NCBI GenBank assembly: GCA_947492375.1
Contig: CANLMI010000007.1
Coordinates: 1-49,996, forward strand
Direction of reading: 5' to 3'
DNA length: 49,996 bases
Origin: an uncultured Kordiimonas sp.
GTDB taxonomy: Bacteria; Pseudomonadota; Alphaproteobacteria; Sphingomonadales; Kordiimonadaceae
The position numbers and the translations under genes were made by a program. The notes under the pieces are model-generated. The model was given only the letters and a program-made list of their open reading frames with translations, was not told where the DNA came from and made no database searches. Below, piece after piece: positions 8,094 to 16,118 of the stretch (its first letter is position 1; each line of letters begins with the position of its first letter).

Positions 8094-8818
8094 TGTCAAA
8101 AGTACATCTTATTCTGCAAGGTAAGGGTGGCGTAGGCAAATCCATGATTGCGGCAACAATCTGCCAATACATGAAAAGCCTTGGCCAAACTCCGTTATGT
8201 ATTGATACCGATCCTGTTAATGCAACGTTTGAAGGCTATAAGTCTTTGGACGTGAAACGCTTAAATATTTTAGATGGTGACGAAATCAACACCCGAAACT
8301 TTGATGCCCTTGTTGAAATGATAGCTAACTCAGAAAATGATATTGTGATTGATAACGGCGCGAGTTCATTTGTTCCTCTTTCGCATTATCTCATTTCAAA
8401 CCAGGTTCCCGCACTTTTGAATGATATGGGACACGAATTAGTTGTTCATACCGTTGTTACAGGTGGCCAGGCTCTATTGGACACAGTAAGCGGGTTCGCA
8501 CAGTTGGCCAAACAATGGCCAAAAGAAAGTTTGTTTGCTGTGTGGCTTAATCCGTTTTTCGGCCCTGTAGAACATGAAGGTAAAGAGTTTGAAGCTATGA
8601 AAGCTTATACCTCAAACAAAGACAGGGTTTCTGCGATCATCCAGATACCAGACCTGAAGCAAGAAACATACGGCCATGATCTGTCAACCATGTTGGAAGC
8701 CAGACAGACATTTGAAGAAGCCTTAAACGATAGCACATTATCGATCATGACGCGACAAAGGCTGAAGATCGTTCGCGATCAATTGTTTGATCAACTGAAA
8801 AGCGCGGCGGTGATTTAA
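8093..8818 (+). CDS. traL: TraL, ParA/MinD-like ATPase of the Tra1 region
   Basis: A 241-residue P-loop ATPase with the deviant Walker A KGGVGKSMIAAT (residues 10-21); the length equals RP4 TraL as I recall it. An acidic site (VIDNGASSFVPL) follows. RP4 TraL belongs to Tra1 but is not strictly essential for transfer in E. coli. It is translationally coupled to traK (start overlaps the traK stop) and to traM (TAATG). Confidence 0.9.
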   Translation: MSKVHLILQGKGGVGKSMIAATICQYMKSLGQTPLCIDTDPVNATFEGYKSLDVKRLNILDGDEINTRNFDALVEMIANSENDIVIDNGASSFVPLSHYLISNQVPALLNDMGHELVVHTVVTGGQALLDTVSGFAQLAKQWPKESLFAVWLNPFFGPVEHEGKEFEAMKAYTSNKDRVSAIIQIPDLKQETYGHDLSTMLEARQTFEEALNDSTLSIMTRQRLKIVRDQLFDQLKSAAVI

Positions 8819-9252
8819 TGTCTGACAAAGTAGATCAATTGATTAAGGAGATTGCCTCAAAGCACGGAATTGCATTGAATCGCAATGATCCAATCTTAAT
8901 TGCTTATTCTATCAATGAGGAATTACTAGCCGATGGAACCAAAGCCCAAGAAGCGCTATTAGAGCGCTTCCAGAGCGCGATAGAAGAAAATATCCACCTC
9001 TGGGATCAAAACACTACAAATAAGGCTGAGAAGGTCTTAAATGCAGCCCTGAGAGCAAGTAAAGATGCTATGCAAGCTGAAATGGATGAAAACATGCGTG
9101 TTATGTCTGAAACTCTACACAAACAAAACACTCACCTTCTATCAGAAATGGAAAAGAAAATAGCCGCGCAAAAAACCGCATCTATGATGAATATAGGAGC
9201 TTCAGTTTTTACGGTTTTAGCTGTAATCGCTTTGATTTTTGGCTGGATATAG
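8818..9252 (+). CDS. traM: TraM, tail-anchored transfer protein
   Basis: A 144-residue protein, mainly helical and probably coiled coil (about 55-120), with one C-terminal membrane segment (GASVFTVLAVIALIFGW). RP4 TraM has about the same length and enhances transfer efficiency; its biochemical role is unknown. It is the last gene of traKLM. Its stop directly abuts the stop of the convergent phosphoribosyltransferase gene, with no space for a terminator. Confidence 0.88.
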   Translation: MSDKVDQLIKEIASKHGIALNRNDPILIAYSINEELLADGTKAQEALLERFQSAIEENIHLWDQNTTNKAEKVLNAALRASKDAMQAEMDENMRVMSETLHKQNTHLLSEMEKKIAAQKTASMMNIGASVFTVLAVIALIFGWI

Positions 9253-10554
9253 TTATTGCGGGGTGTTTTTTGAAATATCCAAAGTTCTCGCACCTGAGCG
9301 CCCTTGCGATTTAGTTTGATTTTTTCCGCGTGACTTTTCGTGAATTTTAGCTAGGCGCTCGGCCTCCCTCATAGAATCCCAACTGGATGCTAACTCAGGG
9401 TTTTCAATCCTGAGCCGCCGTGTAGCTAATTCAACAATTTTAGGACTGTGAAGGCCCATACCTTCTTTTATCTCCCTTACGTTGGATAACCTCGTATTTA
9501 ATGTTTGCAGACGAGAACGGAGATTTACCTGCTGTGTACGCCAAGCTTGGCGCGCCTTCGGCAGAGTAAAAACGCCAGGGGAATTTGATGCAAGAGTTTG
9601 AAGTTTAGCTTTTTGCTTATCGATTAACAGCTCAAGTCTGTTTTCAATATTATCTACTTGTAACTGTTTTTTTTGAACATAATTTTCGAGGGATGCAGCA
9701 TATGTTTGCTGAACCGTAGCGGCTTCTAGTAATGCCGTTTGCTCTGTTTCAGCGGTTTCTGCCTGTGACTGCTTTGTGAAGCCACTGTCTTGCTGCTGTT
9801 TGCCAGTCGGCCCCGCATATAGACGTTGGACGCCTTCATGTCTTGCCTTAGTGATACGATCTCTGATTGCGTCAACCGATGGGGCAGCTTTGAGGTGTCC
9901 CGCTTCTCCTTGAGTGAGTTTGTCAATGCCATAGCCAAATGTCTCCTTGAAAAAATCATCCATCTGATCGCCATGTTTTCTAGCGATATTATTCACCATT
10001 GTTGGCTTAACTGCAATATTTAATGCACCAACATGCGCTGTCATAACAGACGCACCTATAACATTACCGCCCCTATTCTCTACAAAGCCTCGTAGCGAAG
10101 CGATAGTACCACCCATTGTAAGGGTATCATCTAAGAGCAGATAATCCTTTCCCTTGGCCACCTTTCCTTCAAAAGTCGGATTAAAGGCCAACCGATGATC
10201 TGCGCCCTCCCCTGTACGTCCAACTTTAATAGTTTGGACAATATCGTCTTCGACATCTAAACCAAGCCTCTCGCCTAACACTGCAGCCATTGCCAAAGGT
10301 ATTTTATTATGCCCGGCAACTTCCTGAGCTAGAACAGGCAAAAGAGTAGGTTTTGACTTGCCAATTAGAGTTTTAATCTTATTGACCGTATCATGTGTGA
10401 GCAATCTATCTACCAGATTGAAAGCAGCTTCTGAATCGCCGCCTTTGGCAGCTAGGTACTCAGGTTCTTTCTTTAGAGTACCTAGATCATCGTTACGTAT
10501 TACTGCTGGAAAGTCATTCCAAGGGGCGCGTTCCCCAATCCCAAAATAATCCAA
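9253..10554 (-). CDS. Plasmid phosphoribosyltransferase-domain protein with C-terminal coiled coil
   Basis: A 433-residue protein. Residues about 60-200 resemble a type I phosphoribosyltransferase fold, with the PRPP-binding motif LLLDDTLTMGGT (LxxDDTxTxGGT). The C-terminal half (about 260-430) is charged, helical and probably coiled coil. The start is TTG at 10554, with AGGAAG five bases upstream; no nearby ATG exists. The substrate is unknown. It lies between traM and kfrB, where RP4 has no such gene that I recall, and a KorB operator precedes it, suggesting it belongs to the Kor regulon. An alternative reading is a ComF-like competence homologue, which I find less likely. Confidence 0.7.
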   Translation of the reverse strand: MDYFGIGERAPWNDFPAVIRNDDLGTLKKEPEYLAAKGGDSEAAFNLVDRLLTHDTVNKIKTLIGKSKPTLLPVLAQEVAGHNKIPLAMAAVLGERLGLDVEDDIVQTIKVGRTGEGADHRLAFNPTFEGKVAKGKDYLLLDDTLTMGGTIASLRGFVENRGGNVIGASVMTAHVGALNIAVKPTMVNNIARKHGDQMDDFFKETFGYGIDKLTQGEAGHLKAAPSVDAIRDRITKARHEGVQRLYAGPTGKQQQDSGFTKQSQAETAETEQTALLEAATVQQTYAASLENYVQKKQLQVDNIENRLELLIDKQKAKLQTLASNSPGVFTLPKARQAWRTQQVNLRSRLQTLNTRLSNVREIKEGMGLHSPKIVELATRRLRIENPELASSWDSMREAERLAKIHEKSRGKNQTKSQGRSGARTLDISKNTPQ

Positions 10555-10568
10555 GAGGCTTCCTAAAT

Positions 10569-10581
10569 TTTAGCCGCTAAA
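10569..10581. promoter_or_regulatory. KorB operator (OB) upstream of the phosphoribosyltransferase gene
   Basis: TTTAGCCGCTAAA is a perfect match to the RP4 KorB operator. It lies between the kfrB stop and the start of the phosphoribosyltransferase gene, 15 bp before the latter. Confidence 0.9.
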
Positions 10582-10584
10582 AAA

Positions 10585-10932
10585 TTAGCGAGTGAATTTA
10601 CGCTTAGCCCCTTTAGCCATCTTTGCGACTTCAGCATTACCATTATCGCCATAACCAATACGAGCCTCACTACCAACAATAGGCATTATATCGAATTTTT
10701 TCTGCTCGTGCATTACAAATTTTTTGCCAACTTTCTGAAATAAATTTTTGTCGCCTTTATGAACAATAATACCTTCGTAGCTTTTGTTTGGTTCGGCTTT
10801 TTCAGCATTAAAAATATTATAGATGCCAGGTTTGAGTGAGCCTGCCTTTTCAACCTTCTGATTGACCCACTCACCCCCATGATCCCTTTGAATAATGCAT
10901 TGCTTATTCATGACTAATAGGCGTTTTCTCAT
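10585..10932 (-). CDS. kfrB: KfrB-domain protein
   Basis: A 115-residue basic protein. The central part (SLKPGIYNIFNAEKAEP, then SYEGIIVHKGDKNLFQKVGKKFVMHE) fits the KfrB domain of IncP plasmids, which act in plasmid stability together with KfrA and KfrC in R751. No kfrA is present here. The start at 10932 follows a G-rich ribosome site (GGGGGTAGGGCG). It is downstream of korB, as kfr genes are in IncP plasmids. Confidence 0.65.
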   Translation of the reverse strand: MRKRLLVMNKQCIIQRDHGGEWVNQKVEKAGSLKPGIYNIFNAEKAEPNKSYEGIIVHKGDKNLFQKVGKKFVMHEQKKFDIMPIVGSEARIGYGDNGNAEVAKMAKGAKRKFTR

Positions 10933-10973
10933 CGCCCTACCCCCTTTTTATTGCCTGATACAAGAGAATACAT

Positions 10974-11948
10974 TTAGCCTTCCAATACTGCGGTTAAACT
11001 AACACCAGATAGATCACATTCAAACTCATCTCCATCGTCTTCATATTTTACCCAAGCCATTCCATGACTACTAGGACGACGATCTAATAATAATCTAGCA
11101 TCACGGCCATCATAACTTACCTGAATAATAGCCTTTTTAAGCTTGTTTGGATCGGTTGGTTTTTTTTCTTTCTCATCTTCCAATCCTTGATCATCTTCCT
11201 CAAGGGTATCATCATGCCCGTTTGGTTCGTCGGCATTGGCCTCATCGCTATTCTTGGCGTCAATATACTCTCTTAGAAGCTTTAAAGATGCGCGTGTTAA
11301 ATCTTGTGTTTCATCACTCATCCAATCCTCAACACATTCTGGCTCGGATTTATGTAATTTCACCAACTCATTCACAACAGTAACATCATTAACTCTACCA
11401 GAAACAAAGGCATCATTAATCACATCTGGCAAATCCAACAACACAACATGCTGACTAATAAACGCATTTGACTTACCAATAATTTTAGCAATTTGACCTT
11501 TCTTTACCCCCTGATCGATTTTCTTTTGAATAAACTCGGCGATTTCGCGTGCTGTCAGTTCATCACGTTGTAGATTTTCTATGAGCTGATCATCATCCGT
11601 ATAATCATTGTCTACAAATGCAGGTATCGTTGTTTTTTGTGCCAATTTTGAGGCGCGAAAACGTCTTGCACCATGATTAATGATATACTCGCCGGATACT
11701 TCTGGATGCGCTCGCACTGAAATAGGCGTTTTAATGCCTCTCGTTTTTATTGTAGCAGCCAATTCACCAAGGCTTTCACTTGAAAAGCCAGGATTATCAT
11801 CTTTTCGGGGCTGGTCCGGGTCTTCATGAATAACCTCTAATGACAACTCCATTGGACCAGATTCACCAGCTTCATTTTCTGGCGTATCCAAAAGGCTTGA
11901 TAAATCACCGATACTATCAACATTTATACCTGAAACTGTTTTATTCAT
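10974..11948 (-). CDS. korB: KorB, ParB-family global repressor and partition protein
   Basis: A 324-residue ParB/KorB protein. The ParB N-terminal domain (residues 35-125) contains INHGARRFRASK, the CTP-binding region. The central helix-turn-helix is KKGQIAKIIGKSNAFISQHV. An acidic linker (about 235-270) leads to the SH3-like KorB C-terminal domain (LKKAIIQVSYDGRDARLLL ... YEDDGDEFECDLSGV), which is characteristic of KorB. Four perfect KorB operators on this plasmid support its identity. It overlaps incC by four bases. Confidence 0.92.
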   Translation of the reverse strand: MNKTVSGINVDSIGDLSSLLDTPENEAGESGPMELSLEVIHEDPDQPRKDDNPGFSSESLGELAATIKTRGIKTPISVRAHPEVSGEYIINHGARRFRASKLAQKTTIPAFVDNDYTDDDQLIENLQRDELTAREIAEFIQKKIDQGVKKGQIAKIIGKSNAFISQHVVLLDLPDVINDAFVSGRVNDVTVVNELVKLHKSEPECVEDWMSDETQDLTRASLKLLREYIDAKNSDEANADEPNGHDDTLEEDDQGLEDEKEKKPTDPNKLKKAIIQVSYDGRDARLLLDRRPSSHGMAWVKYEDDGDEFECDLSGVSLTAVLEG

Positions 11949-12703
11949 TTAGAAATCTCCATCTTGGAAAAAACAAGATCGGATAGCGCACGCACTTCTT
12001 TTGCCGCCTCTCTTGCTGCCGTTTTTTTAATCTTCCATACTGGTGTTGATGTAGCCATTGCATCTGCAATGCTACTTCTTAAAGCTATTTTTGTATCCAA
12101 TGTTAAATCAGGATATGCCTCACGAAGCTCAATTAAATGCCGCTTATGTCTTGGGTTTCTCCCATCGACCTTGCTTGGCACCATGCCTATGAATTTTAGG
12201 GTTTTATTGACTTTGCGAATGTTAGCGATAGTTGTCAGCATTTGCTTAATCCCTGAAATGGCATAAGCCTCCATTTCAAGGGGCGACAATACGTAATCTC
12301 CCACTGCCAGGGCCGTTACCATACAAGCACCCAAAGACGGGGGTGTATCAATCATGCAAATATCATAGCCCAAATTATCAAAAGCTTGGATAGCCCCATG
12401 AAAGTTCTTAAAACCTGAGTTAAACCCGAGCTTTTCAATATCTGCCAATTTACTATTAGCCGAAACCAATACAACATCATCCAAATTGCCAGACAACAAA
12501 AGCTCTGGCTGTTTTTTTGCAAACAGTTCGATTGATTGAATCCCTGATGAAAATTCATTCAGTGTATAGCTGGCGTTCGCCTGTGTATCCAAATCAATGA
12601 TCACCGTTTTCAAACCACGCTCGATAGCACTAAACGCCAAATGAACAAGAGTAGATGTTTTTCCAACACCTCCCTTTTGATTTGCTGCAACAAGTGTTTT
12701 CAT
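11945..12703 (-). CDS. incC: IncC, ParA-family partition ATPase
   Basis: A 252-residue ParA ATPase with Walker A NQKGGVGKTST (residues 8-18) and Walker B region DICMIDTPPSLG. The length fits the short IncC form of RP4 (about 259) with no N-terminal DNA-binding extension, so it would not autoregulate like a long ParA. It sits between korA (one-base overlap) and korB (four-base overlap). Its job is active partition with KorB, and it can potentiate KorB repression. Confidence 0.92.
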   Translation of the reverse strand: MKTLVAANQKGGVGKTSTLVHLAFSAIERGLKTVIIDLDTQANASYTLNEFSSGIQSIELFAKKQPELLLSGNLDDVVLVSANSKLADIEKLGFNSGFKNFHGAIQAFDNLGYDICMIDTPPSLGACMVTALAVGDYVLSPLEMEAYAISGIKQMLTTIANIRKVNKTLKFIGMVPSKVDGRNPRHKRHLIELREAYPDLTLDTKIALRSSIADAMATSTPVWKIKKTAAREAAKEVRALSDLVFSKMEISK

Positions 12704-13008
12704 TATTCTTTATCCTGTTTCAGTTTCTCTTCAGCTTCACGCGCCCATTTTTCTACGATAAAGGCCCGATGATCGGGTAGGGTGGCCGAAACTCGCCTAT
12801 ATCCTTCAGGCGCTATAGCTTGATAGGAATTCCATACACGCATAACTGCTTGAGAAATTGCTCCCTTGGTCAAACCAAGTTCTTCTTTAAACTCAACTTG
12901 CTTTCTACCTTCAACAAGAACGCCATAGGCAATATCCTTTGATTGTTGACCAATATCCAACTGTTGAATTGCAGCATCGAACTGTTCTTCGGTTAAACGC
13001 TTTCTCAT
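12703..13008 (-). CDS. korA: KorA (TrfB), global transcriptional repressor
   Basis: A 101-residue repressor, the same length as RP4 KorA. The N-terminal helix-turn-helix is KEELGLTKGAISQAVMRVW, with the family start MRKRLTEEQFDAAI. The C-terminal dimerisation segment (EGYRRVSATLPDHRAFIVEKW) is shared with TrbA at 13803 (EGYERITVVLPGHRAFLAKKW). A perfect KorA operator lies in its own promoter, so it should autoregulate. Confidence 0.93.
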   Translation of the reverse strand: MRKRLTEEQFDAAIQQLDIGQQSKDIAYGVLVEGRKQVEFKEELGLTKGAISQAVMRVWNSYQAIAPEGYRRVSATLPDHRAFIVEKWAREAEEKLKQDKE

Positions 13009-13073
13009 AAATAAAGCTCATATAACTCTCACACCATTTGATTAACCCTAGCGGTGACAGCCGCTATAATATG

Positions 13074-13102
13074 GGTTTAGCTAAACATTTAGTCGTTGTC
13101 AA
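13074..13102 (-). promoter_or_regulatory. korA promoter with KorA operator (OA) over the -10
   Basis: On the minus strand TTGACA (13102-13097), 17 bases, then TAAACC (13079-13074) form the promoter. The KorA operator GTTTAGCTAAAC (13075-13086) is a perfect match to RP4 OA and covers the -10. The KorB operator at 13104 lies just upstream of the -35. The same layout (OB, -35, OA over -10) is known from RP4 korAp. Confidence 0.88.
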
Positions 13103-13103
13103 T

Positions 13104-13116
13104 TTTAGCGGCTAAA
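13104..13116. promoter_or_regulatory. KorB operator (OB) at the korA promoter
   Basis: TTTAGCGGCTAAA, a perfect match. It contains the stop codon of kleE and is one base upstream of the korA -35 hexamer. Cooperative repression with KorA is expected from RP4. Confidence 0.92.
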
Positions 13117-13458
13117 ATTCTTCTTCGACCGTTTCTTTGGTTGGCCATAAGCAGCAAACCAGGTTAGAAGTGTGAGCATTCCAAAATGCAGCATGAAAGT
13201 CCAACCAGCACTTACTTGCGGGTCATCCCAATAATAAAACATACGCATCATCTGAAAGAACACTTCCATAGAGACAAGCCAGCGAAGCAGGGGCCAAGTC
13301 ATAGCAACCAACACCCAAACCATAAAATGGACACCATAGATGATCTTACGCACGGCTGAAACAAACCATTTAAATGTCACCCAAAGAGGATTAGAGGTAT
13401 AATTCAGCAAACGGAAAGCCGTTGCTTGCAAACTTCTAATTTCATAAATTTTAGACAT
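13105..13458 (-). CDS. kleE: KleE-like membrane protein
   Basis: A 117-residue membrane protein with two or three membrane segments (about 40-62 and 85-104). The run TWPLLRWLVSMEVFFQMMRM and the segment SAGWTFMLHFGMLTLLTWF resemble KleE of IncP plasmids, whose kle operon also sits directly upstream of korA. KleE is linked to stable inheritance; its mechanism is unknown. The call rests on remembered sequence and position. Its stop codon lies inside a KorB operator. Confidence 0.6.
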   Translation of the reverse strand: MSKIYEIRSLQATAFRLLNYTSNPLWVTFKWFVSAVRKIIYGVHFMVWVLVAMTWPLLRWLVSMEVFFQMMRMFYYWDDPQVSAGWTFMLHFGMLTLLTWFAAYGQPKKRSKKNFSR

Positions 13459-13765
13459 TTACTTGACCTTTTCTCTATTTTGACACCAATAAGGTTAGTG
13501 CCCTTTAAAACTCACACCTTAGGGGGCGCATGTTGGTGTGACAGCACCTACAGAGCGCCTTGGTGAATGCCAGGGCGCTTACTCATAAGTAAATTCACCT
13601 CAACAATTCCTATATATCGTAACATATGATTTGCACAAAGTACAGCTAAACTTTATAAATATTAAAAATAATTAAATCACATTAACTAAAAAAGTTGATT
13701 CTTGATGCGTTCGCATACTATTTCTTATTAGGAAGAAAATCTTTCCTATGGCGTTGTTAAAAAAT
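13459..13765. promoter_or_regulatory. Intergenic region between kleE and trbA
   Basis: About 300 bp without a gene. It contains an inverted repeat TCACACC (13512-13518) / GGTGTGA (13535-13541), possibly an operator for the leftward kleE promoter. A TCACACC word also occurs near 13030. A weak rightward promoter candidate is TTGATG, 17 bases, TTATTA, just before the KorB operator at 13766. No RNA gene was recognised. Confidence 0.4.
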
Positions 13766-13778
13766 TTTAGCCGCTAAA
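13766..13778. promoter_or_regulatory. KorB operator (OB) upstream of trbA
   Basis: TTTAGCCGCTAAA, a perfect match to the RP4 consensus, 24 bp before the trbA start codon. It should place trbA, and so the mating-pair operon, under KorB control. Confidence 0.92.
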
Positions 13779-13802
13779 ATTTCTAACCGAGGGTTTCTAC
13801 TG

Positions 13803-14186
13803 GTGTATAACAATATCTTCTTTACGAATGTGCTTCGCATTTTAGAAGAACGGGGTATGACCAAACAGGAGTTGGCCGAACTTTCGGGCGTGTCCACATC
13901 ATTTCTCTCAGACATTACATCTGGAAAGGGAAACCCGACACTTAATGTTGTAGAAAATATAGCAAGCGCATTAGACATGCCATTGCCCGCACTTCTCGAA
14001 ACCACAGACCTCGATGATGAAACATTAGCTTTACTTAATGAAGGAAAGAAAGTTAGCGATCTTCCAGAAGGATACGAGAGAATAACAGTGGTGCTTCCAG
14101 GCCATAGGGCATTTCTTGCCAAAAAGTGGGGTGAAGAAGCAAAAAACAAACTCAACACACTCTCTGAACACCAAGAAAAAGAATAA
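13803..14186 (+). CDS. trbA: TrbA, transcriptional regulator of transfer genes
   Basis: A 127-residue regulator with an Xre-type N-terminal helix-turn-helix (MTKQELAELSGVSTSFLSDI) and a KorA-like C-terminal dimerisation segment (EGYERITVVLPGHRAFLAKKW). This combination is diagnostic of TrbA. The start is GTG at 13803; RP4 TrbA (about 120) has the same architecture and lies directly before trbB. It probably represses traJ, traK and trbB promoters. Confidence 0.9.
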   Translation: MYNNIFFTNVLRILEERGMTKQELAELSGVSTSFLSDITSGKGNPTLNVVENIASALDMPLPALLETTDLDDETLALLNEGKKVSDLPEGYERITVVLPGHRAFLAKKWGEEAKNKLNTLSEHQEKE

Positions 14187-14323
14187 AAGAATACTTGGAA
14201 TAACTCTAAACTAGACTACCCCAGCCCCAATCTTTTCTACCCAAAATCGACATTAAAGCCTGAACTATCTGTGTCAAGATAGAACAATCTCTTTTGTATT
14301 TATTAAAATTTAATTTTTCGGTA

Positions 14324-14352
14324 TTGTGTAAACTTTTGTTTCGCTATATCGT
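14324..14352 (+). promoter_or_regulatory. Candidate trbB operon promoter
   Basis: TTGTGT (14324-14329), 17 bases, TATCGT (14347-14352), directly upstream of the trbB ATG at 14369. Farther upstream a small inverted repeat CTATCT/AGATAG (about 14266-14283) may be a regulator site. I could not identify the TrbA-binding sequence. Confidence 0.4.
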
Positions 14353-14368
14353 ATCGTGAGTAATATTT

Positions 14369-15358
14369 ATGCACGCAATAATGGCGATTGGTTTAATGAG
14401 TAAGTCTATAGATAATAATAATTCCCTTATTGAGAGAGCTATAGCTAAAATTCAAAGGGATTTAGGGAAAGACCTTCTCGCCGCCTTAAACGATCCAAAG
14501 ACCGTAGAATTAATGTTAAATGCCGATGGCAATGTTTGGCTTGAACGCCTTGGCGAGCCCATGAAACGTATCGGCAAACTTCGACAGGCGCAAGCACAAG
14601 GTATCATTGAAACAACCGCTGGTGTTCACAATAAAGAGATCACAAGATATCAGCCTACCTTTGAAGGCGAGTTTCCCTTGGATGGCTCAAGGTTTGCTGC
14701 CCAACTGCCTCCAGTAGTCCCGGCCCCAACATTTGCGATCCGTAAAAAAGCAATCTCGATTTTTACATTAGAGCAATATGTCGAAAACGGGGTAATGACT
14801 GAACGCCAAAAACAAGTCATCCAACAAGCAGTTAAAAATCACAAAAACATACTTGTTATTGGGGGAACCGGTTCAGGCAAAACAACACTTGTAAATGCAA
14901 TCATCAATGAAATGGTCGTTAATGATCCTTCAGAGCGTATCTTCATAATAGAAGACACGGGAGAGATCCAATGTAGTGCAATAAACCACGTCCAGTATCA
15001 TACAAGCTTGGAAGTGGACATGACTGCCCTGCTAAAAACAACATTAAGAATGCGTCCTGACCGTATACTTGTTGGAGAGGTTAGGGGGCCTGAAGCCCTT
15101 GATCTACTAGACGCATGGAATACAGGTCATGAAGGTGGGTCAGCAACATTGCACGCTAACAACGCCAGATCCGGTCTAGATCGATTACGGTCACTGATTA
15201 CCCGAAACGCAAATGCGCCATCTGAAATTGAACCACTCATAGGCGAGGTTGTTCATATCATTATTCATATCGCCAGAACATCTAATGGCCGTGAAATCCA
15301 AGAACTTATGGAAGTGCAAGGATATGAAAACGGCGATTACATAACCAATAACCTCTAA
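14369..15358 (+). CDS. trbB: TrbB, secretion ATPase (VirB11 family)
   Basis: A 329-residue hexameric traffic ATPase at the cytoplasmic base of the channel. Walker A is VIGGTGSGKTTLVNAI. The His box is GHEGGSATLHANNA and Walker B lies in RILVGEVRGPEALDLLDAW. RP4 TrbB has about 320 residues. Alternative in-frame ATGs lie 15 and 27 bases downstream; I kept the first because the ribosome-site evidence does not separate them. It is the first gene of the trb operon. Confidence 0.93.
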   Translation: MHAIMAIGLMSKSIDNNNSLIERAIAKIQRDLGKDLLAALNDPKTVELMLNADGNVWLERLGEPMKRIGKLRQAQAQGIIETTAGVHNKEITRYQPTFEGEFPLDGSRFAAQLPPVVPAPTFAIRKKAISIFTLEQYVENGVMTERQKQVIQQAVKNHKNILVIGGTGSGKTTLVNAIINEMVVNDPSERIFIIEDTGEIQCSAINHVQYHTSLEVDMTALLKTTLRMRPDRILVGEVRGPEALDLLDAWNTGHEGGSATLHANNARSGLDRLRSLITRNANAPSEIEPLIGEVVHIIIHIARTSNGREIQELMEVQGYENGDYITNNL

Positions 15359-15372
15359 GGGAGTCTTAAACG

Positions 15373-15804
15373 ATGACTAACTCTACACTTCAAAATCAAG
15401 GGCTGCATCACAATCGAGCATTCTTATTTTTACTGTTGATCACTGCAGCACTGATCATGCTGCTTGTTTCAAATCCTGCAATGGCTGCAACCGGGGCAGG
15501 GGGGTCGCTACCTTATGAATCATGGTTGGAAAGCCTAAGAAACTCGGTAACTGGTCCAGTAGCATTTACGCTGTCAGTTGTTGGCATCGTGGTTGCTGGC
15601 GGTGTTTTAATCTTTGGTGGCGAGCTGAACGGTTTCTTTAGAACATTGATCTTCTTGGTTCTTGTTATGGCTCTTATCATTGGTGTTAACAACGTTCTTT
15701 CAACATTCTTTGGTCGTGGTGCTGTTATCCAAGCACCAATCGAAACACAAGCCACTTTAGACGCCAATGAATTTGCGTCTTACTCCTGTCAGCAAAGGCT
15801 CTAA
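15373..15804 (+). CDS. trbC: TrbC, prepilin (VirB2 family)
   Basis: A 143-residue pilin precursor. A long signal peptide ends near NPAMA (residue 38). The mature part has GGSLPYESW, two membrane segments (about 61-82 and 89-110), and ends at STFFGRG (Gly116). In RP4 the residues after the homologous FFGRG are removed and the peptide is head-to-tail cyclised by TraF. The same sites are present here, so a cyclic pilin of about 78 residues is expected. The C-terminal 27 residues would be discarded. Confidence 0.92.
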   Translation: MTNSTLQNQGLHHNRAFLFLLLITAALIMLLVSNPAMAATGAGGSLPYESWLESLRNSVTGPVAFTLSVVGIVVAGGVLIFGGELNGFFRTLIFLVLVMALIIGVNNVLSTFFGRGAVIQAPIETQATLDANEFASYSCQQRL

Positions 15805-15806
15805 CT

Positions 15807-16118
15807 ATGGCTTTGCGTAAGATACCAATTCATCGTTCTGGAAACAGAGATAACCTTTTCATGGGGGGTGATCGTGAATTGGTAATGTTTGCAGGACTTT
15901 TAGCAGGGGCGCTAGTCTTCAGTGCTCAGGATCTACTTGCAACGATCTTCGGTATCGTACTTTGGTTTTTTGCCCTCTTTGTCTGCCGTGAAATGGCTAA
16001 CGCAGATCCAAAGATGCGTAACGTCTATATGCGAAATAACCAATACAAAAGCTATTACCCTGCTCACAGCACACCATTCAGGGAAAACACACCAACACAA
16101 GGAAAGCGTTATAAATGA
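15807..16118 (+). CDS. trbD: TrbD (VirB3 family)
   Basis: A 103-residue inner-membrane protein, the same length as RP4 TrbD. Conserved opening RKIPIHRSGNRDNLFMGGDRE is followed by a hydrophobic hairpin (about 30-60). It works with TrbE in pilus assembly. It is packed two bases after trbC and overlaps trbE by four bases. Confidence 0.92.
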   Translation: MALRKIPIHRSGNRDNLFMGGDRELVMFAGLLAGALVFSAQDLLATIFGIVLWFFALFVCREMANADPKMRNVYMRNNQYKSYYPAHSTPFRENTPTQGKRYK

